Shown here: positions 12,689 to 16,629 of the stretch, piece after piece | Layout: every line of letters begins with the position of its first letter | Position numbering within the stretch: position 1 is the first letter of the stretch | Assembly (NCBI GenBank): GCA_910587465.1 | Contig: CAJUMS010000059.1 | Coordinates: forward strand, 1 to 16,629 | DNA: 16,629 bases | Direction: 5' to 3' | Origin: an uncultured Oscillospiraceae bacterium | GTDB lineage: Bacteria > Bacillota > Clostridia > Oscillospirales > Ruminococcaceae | The notes under the pieces: model-generated | Told to the model about the DNA's origin: nothing | The model's database searches: none | The model's input: only the letters and a program-made list of their open reading frames with translations | Position numbers and translations under genes: made by a program

Positions 12689-14827
12689 TCAGCGAATTCT
12701 TCTGATCTTGACCTTGATAGGCTTGTCTTGCCTTTTTTCGTCCAGCTTTTGGGTATCGGCACGCCCGATTATTCCCGTTGACGCTTCGGCTGCCTTGTAC
12801 GCTTCATCGTAGAAATAGAGCTGCGAATTCAAGGGCAGCTTTCCCGCGGAGGGTACGTGCGTATACTTGCCGTCCGCGCCAAGCTCACGTGCCTTGACAT
12901 TGTCTGCGAGCATGGTCGAGAAGATACCGCAGACCCTGTTTGCAAGCGATGTATCAAGTATCGGAGCGGCTACTTCAACGCGGCGCTCGGTGTTTCGGGT
13001 CATGAAGTCGGCGCTGGAAATATACACTCTGCGGCGGTCTCCGCGTCCGAAAATATAAATTCGCGAATGCTCCAGAAAACGTCCGACTATCGAGATAACG
13101 CGGATATTTTCCGTTTCGCCCTCAACTCTCGGGATAAGGCAGCAGATGCCTCGCACGATAAGCTCTACTGTAACTCCAGCACGGCTCGCTTCGGCGAGCT
13201 TTTCAATTAGATCGCGGTCAGTCAGCGAGTTTATCTTTATGCCGATATATCCATCGCGACCGTAGGTTATTTCGTTGTCGATAAAGGAGACGATACGGCT
13301 CTTTAGACCTTTAGGCGCGACAAGCAGACGATTAGTGCTTTCGACGGTACTGCCGACTATCAAAGCGTTGAACACCACCGACGCGTCCGCGCCGAGATCC
13401 TCATCGGAAGTCATAAGTGTGAGATCGGTGTATAGCTTGGAGGTGCGTTCGTTATAGTTGCCCGTGCCGACTTGTGTGATGTAGCGGACATTGTTGCCGT
13501 CACGCAACGTGATAAGCAACAGCTTGGAGTGAACTTTCAATTCCTCAAGCCCGTAAATTACGGTAACTCCCGCTTCTTCAAGCTGCTTTGACCAGCCGAT
13601 GTTATTTTCCTCGTCAAAACGCGCGCGCAGCTCCACCAGCGCAAGAACGTCCTTGCCGTTTTCGGCGGCCTTATTCAACGCGTTTATGATTTTGCTGTCA
13701 CGGGCTACACGGTAAAGTGTGATCTTGATAGAGGAAACATTCGGATTTACCGCTGCCTCCTCAAGCAAGTTTATAAAGTGATTTATATTCTCATAAGGGT
13801 AGTTCAGCAGGATATCATGCTGCTTTATCTGATCTATCAGAGGAACATCGGGAAGTATCTCCGACGATTTCTGCGGAGTAAGCGGATCAAAAAACAACTC
13901 CGCCTGTTTTTCAAGGCGCTTTTCCAGTACCGAGATAAAGCCCATGGACAGCGGCGCGGTCTGCTTGAAAACATAGTTGTCCGATATGTCAAGTATCTTG
14001 GTTATTACCGACACGATCTCGTTATCGGGAGAACCCTGGAACTCAACGCGCACAGGCTGGAGCTTTTTGCGCTTTTTGACGAGCTTGCTCATTACGTCGC
14101 GGAAATCCACGTCGTGATCAAACAGTCCCTCGTCGATCTCAATATCGGCGTTGCGCGTTACCCTGAAAATACATCGGGAAATGATGTCAAAGTTATTGAA
14201 AACCTGCTTTGCGTAGCGGCGTATCAGCTCCTCAATAAGCATAAACTTGCCCGTTCCGGGAAGGAATACCACTCTTGGCAGATTTTCCGACGCGGGTAGT
14301 ATGCCAAACGTTGCTTTTCCGGATGCGTCCGTCTTTTTCCGTATCTTACAGCCGATGTATATCTCGCCGCTTTTCAGAAACGGCACAGGGTGCTTTTTGT
14401 CTACGACACCCGTAAACAGCAGCGGACGTATCTCACGCATGAAATAAGCTTTTAGGAACGCGTCCTCCTCGGGCGTGAGCACGTCTTCGTTGAGGTGCTC
14501 CACACCGTAAGCGGACAGCCCCTGCATTATCTCTGAATACGCCTCGTCCTTTATCGGGAGCAGTGCCTTGACGCGCTTTGCAATCGCGGATAATTGCTCC
14601 TTGGCGTTCATATTTGTCTTGTTTTCGCGATCCTTTGGCTCGTACAGCAGTTTGTCATGAAGACTGCCAACGCGTATCATAAAGAATTCGTCGAGATTTG
14701 AGCAGAATATTTGTACAAAACGTAAGCGCTCGAAAAGCGGGGTGGTCTCGTCGCGTGCCTCTTCAAGGACGCGCGCGTTGAATTTCAGCCACGAAAGCTC
14801 GCGGTTGTCGTAAAATCCTGTACCCAT
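12689..14827 (-). CDS. ppk: Polyphosphate kinase 1
   Basis: The protein has 712 residues, normal for PPK1, which reversibly makes inorganic polyphosphate from ATP. The N-terminal helical domain opens NRELSWLKFNARVLEEA and contains NLDEFFMIRVG. The two phospholipase-D-like catalytic halves follow. The phosphorylated histidine is H433 in KVHSKLLL (E. coli H435), and H587 in FLEHSRIYIFG corresponds to E. coli H592. VGTGNYNERTSKLYTD and FMTRNTERRVE are also family signatures. The start at 14827 follows GAAAGG (14838-14843). It lies 47 bases downstream of pyrG on the same strand and is probably read from the pyrG promoter. That pairing links polyphosphate synthesis and nucleotide supply only by position. 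Confidence 0.97.
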   Translation of the reverse strand: MGTGFYDNRELSWLKFNARVLEEARDETTPLFERLRFVQIFCSNLDEFFMIRVGSLHDKLLYEPKDRENKTNMNAKEQLSAIAKRVKALLPIKDEAYSEIMQGLSAYGVEHLNEDVLTPEEDAFLKAYFMREIRPLLFTGVVDKKHPVPFLKSGEIYIGCKIRKKTDASGKATFGILPASENLPRVVFLPGTGKFMLIEELIRRYAKQVFNNFDIISRCIFRVTRNADIEIDEGLFDHDVDFRDVMSKLVKKRKKLQPVRVEFQGSPDNEIVSVITKILDISDNYVFKQTAPLSMGFISVLEKRLEKQAELFFDPLTPQKSSEILPDVPLIDQIKQHDILLNYPYENINHFINLLEEAAVNPNVSSIKITLYRVARDSKIINALNKAAENGKDVLALVELRARFDEENNIGWSKQLEEAGVTVIYGLEELKVHSKLLLITLRDGNNVRYITQVGTGNYNERTSKLYTDLTLMTSDEDLGADASVVFNALIVGSTVESTNRLLVAPKGLKSRIVSFIDNEITYGRDGYIGIKINSLTDRDLIEKLAEASRAGVTVELIVRGICCLIPRVEGETENIRVISIVGRFLEHSRIYIFGRGDRRRVYISSADFMTRNTERRVEVAAPILDTSLANRVCGIFSTMLADNVKARELGADGKYTHVPSAGKLPLNSQLYFYDEAYKAAEASTGIIGRADTQKLDEKRQDKPIKVKIRRIR

Positions 14828-14874
14828 TTATATCAAACCTTTCATGATATTCGGTTAAACTGTAATTTACAATA

Positions 14875-16491
14875 TCATTTTATATCATTCAACTCCGAGG
14901 CCGTCTTAATAAATTCATTAAACAGCGGGTGCGGACGGTTGGGGCGCGACTTGAACTCCGGATGGAACTGCACTCCCACAAAGAACGGGTGTTCGCTGCG
15001 CGGCAGCTCCACTATCTCCACCAACTTGCCGTCGGGCGACAGTCCCGCAAATTTTAAGCCTTTAGCCGCAATCTCCTCGCGATAAACGTTGTTGAACTCA
15101 TAGCGGTGACGATGACGCTCGTAAACCAACTCCTCACCGTAGACCTTACGGGAAACGCTATCCTCGGCAAGCTTGCACGGATACAGTCCGAGACGCATAG
15201 TACCGCCCATTTCAACACCCTTCTGATCGGGCATAAGATCAATAACAGAGTACTCGAACTCTCCGAATTCCGCGGAATTCGCGCCGTCAAGTCCGACAAC
15301 ATTTCGCGCATACTCTATTACCGCCATCTGCATTCCAAGACACAGTCCGAAGTACGGTATCTTGTTCTCACGCGCGTAACGCACAGCCTCGATCTTTCCT
15401 TCGATGCCGCGGTCGCCGAAACCTCCCGGAACGCAAATACCGTCCACCTCCGACAGTATCTCGTCTGCGGTAAGCGGCGTGATCTCCTCTGAGTTTATCA
15501 GCTTTATGTCGATATCGCATCCATTGAACGCTCCTGCGTGACGAATACTCTCCATAACGGAAATATATGCGTCGGGCAGCGCGACGTACTTTCCGACAAG
15601 CCCGATAGTTAGCGGTTTTGTTGCGTTTTCTTGACGGTGAACCATATTTTCCCATTCGGTAAGATCCGGCTGTCTGTCCTCAAGTCCGAGGTGATAGCAA
15701 GCCGAGTGTGCCAGTCCCTCGCTCTCCAGCATAAGCGGAACAGCATACAATGACGACGCTGTCAAATTCTGAATAACGTCTTCCTTGCGGACGTTGCAGA
15801 ACAGCGCTATTTTCTCGCGCATTTCGACGGGGACCTCGCACTCGCTGCGCAAAACAATGATATTCGGCTGAATTCCGAGAGATAGCAGTTCCTTAACGCT
15901 GTGCTGTGTGGGCTTTGTTTTCAGCTCGTTGCTGCCCGTGATGTACGGCAGCAGCGTAACGTGAATGTACAGGACATTTTCGCGTCCCTTTTCGTAGCTG
16001 ACCTGACGTATAGTTTCGAGGAACGGTGTGGATTCGATATCACCGACCGTACCGCCGATTTCGGTAATAACAACGTCTACGGGCTGCGCGCCGCTGTTTG
16101 CCGCACGGTAAACACGGCTCTTGATCTCATTGGTTACGTGGGGAATTACCTGCACAGTACCGCCGAGGTAGTCTCCGCGGCGCTCTTTATTAAGTATAGT
16201 CCAGTATATCTTACCTGTTGTGACGTTGGAGTTTACTGTGAGATTTTCATCAATAAAACGCTCGTAGTGACCAAGGTCAAGGTCGGTCTCCGCGCCATCG
16301 TCGGTGACGAATACTTCACCGTGCTGATACGGAGACATCGTGCCGGGATCGACGTTCAGATATGGGTCAAATTTCTGAATGGTAACGCGATAACCGCGCA
16401 TTTTGAGCAGTCTGCCAAGAGAGGCCGCCGTGATACCCTTTCCGAGACCCGAAACCACTCCGCCTGTTACAAAAATATATTTGGTTGCCAT
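14875..16491 (-). CDS. pyrG: CTP synthase
   Basis: The protein has 538 residues, the typical length. It makes CTP from UTP with ATP and glutamine. The N-terminal synthase domain (1-270) has GGVVSGLGKGITAAS with the P-loop, FDPYLNVDPGTMSP, and the metal-binding ITEIGGTVGDIE (142-153). The C-terminal class I glutamine amidotransferase (about 295-535) has the oxyanion PGGFG, nucleophile C384 in GLCLGMQ, and H510 and E512 in QFHPEF. All catalytic residues are present. The start is supported by AAAGGTGG at 16498-16505. It is the first gene of a minus-strand pair with ppk. In Bacillus, pyrG is regulated by reiterative transcription at a GGG start; the leader here (near 16524) shows no such start. 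Confidence 0.98.
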   Translation of the reverse strand: MATKYIFVTGGVVSGLGKGITAASLGRLLKMRGYRVTIQKFDPYLNVDPGTMSPYQHGEVFVTDDGAETDLDLGHYERFIDENLTVNSNVTTGKIYWTILNKERRGDYLGGTVQVIPHVTNEIKSRVYRAANSGAQPVDVVITEIGGTVGDIESTPFLETIRQVSYEKGRENVLYIHVTLLPYITGSNELKTKPTQHSVKELLSLGIQPNIIVLRSECEVPVEMREKIALFCNVRKEDVIQNLTASSLYAVPLMLESEGLAHSACYHLGLEDRQPDLTEWENMVHRQENATKPLTIGLVGKYVALPDAYISVMESIRHAGAFNGCDIDIKLINSEEITPLTADEILSEVDGICVPGGFGDRGIEGKIEAVRYARENKIPYFGLCLGMQMAVIEYARNVVGLDGANSAEFGEFEYSVIDLMPDQKGVEMGGTMRLGLYPCKLAEDSVSRKVYGEELVYERHRHRYEFNNVYREEIAAKGLKFAGLSPDGKLVEIVELPRSEHPFFVGVQFHPEFKSRPNRPHPLFNEFIKTASELNDIK

Positions 16492-16530
16492 TTTTTTCCA
16501 CCTTTCCGTTCGCTAAAAACACTCAAAATT

Positions 16531-16559
16531 ATTATAACACTTTCCGACAGTTTTTGCAA
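16531..16559 (-). promoter_or_regulatory. Promoter of pyrG-ppk
   Basis: On the minus strand TTGCAA (16554-16559) and TATAAT (16531-16536) are 17 bases apart, with a TG extension before the -10. The start would be near 16524, giving a leader of about 33 bases before the pyrG ATG. The remaining 70 bases to the window edge show nothing I can name. Confidence 0.7.
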
Positions 16560-16629
16560 TAGTTTTTTAAAATAAGATGTGTCCAAATGCGCAGTTTATA
16601 AGAAGTCCAAAACAGAAAAAGGTATTTCA

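Overview
The window looks like a chromosome segment of a Gram-positive, moderately AT-rich member of the Bacillota, most likely a gut-type Clostridia. Four things suggest this. Shine-Dalgarno sites are strong. Promoters are TTGACA/TATAAT type. The sugar importer is of the LplB/YtcP type with a YesL partner. A stress pair (GSP39-like SDR and manganese catalase) is typical of spore-forming Firmicutes. No rRNA, tRNA or CRISPR array was seen.

Left part (1 to about 3400) is a mobile-element junkyard. It opens with the start of a phage tail-tube-like gene on the minus strand. An IS110-family element (core-to-core about 349-1983) sits exactly at that gene's Shine-Dalgarno site. Its left end carries what reads as a complete bridge RNA: a 5' hairpin, a target loop and a donor loop. 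The guides in both loops match the actual insertion site and the predicted RE-core-LE junction, which fixes the element ends and a GT core. Right of the IS the phage-like segment continues with a 63-codon minus-strand gene. Its 3' half is covered on the plus strand by a compact unit with a consensus promoter, a three-way-junction RNA and a T-tract, which I call a new candidate small RNA. A 5'-truncated HExxH protein gene follows. It is fused back to back with a 5'-truncated group II intron that keeps the RT C-terminus with HNH nuclease, a textbook domain V, and domain VI.

Middle part (3403-5609) holds a ribbon-helix-helix-like protein with a very acidic tail, then the SDR oxidoreductase and the manganese catalase, ending in a 14-bp hairpin.

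Right-middle part (5926-12605) is a carbohydrate uptake locus. It has a ROK-family regulator with its own promoter and terminator. A second strong promoter, preceded by an A15 tract, follows; it drives a leader with a 26-residue upstream ORF, two CUT1 permeases (the first with an unusual N-terminal membrane extension of about 185 residues), a lipoprotein sugar-binding protein and a YesL/DUF624 membrane protein. Hairpins lie on both sides of the binding-protein gene and may tune its dosage. No ATPase gene or glycoside hydrolase is present, so a shared MsmX-type ATPase elsewhere is inferred.

Right end (12689-16491, minus strand) is housekeeping: pyrG (CTP synthase) followed by ppk (polyphosphate kinase) from a single promoter, meeting the sugar operon at a bidirectional terminator.
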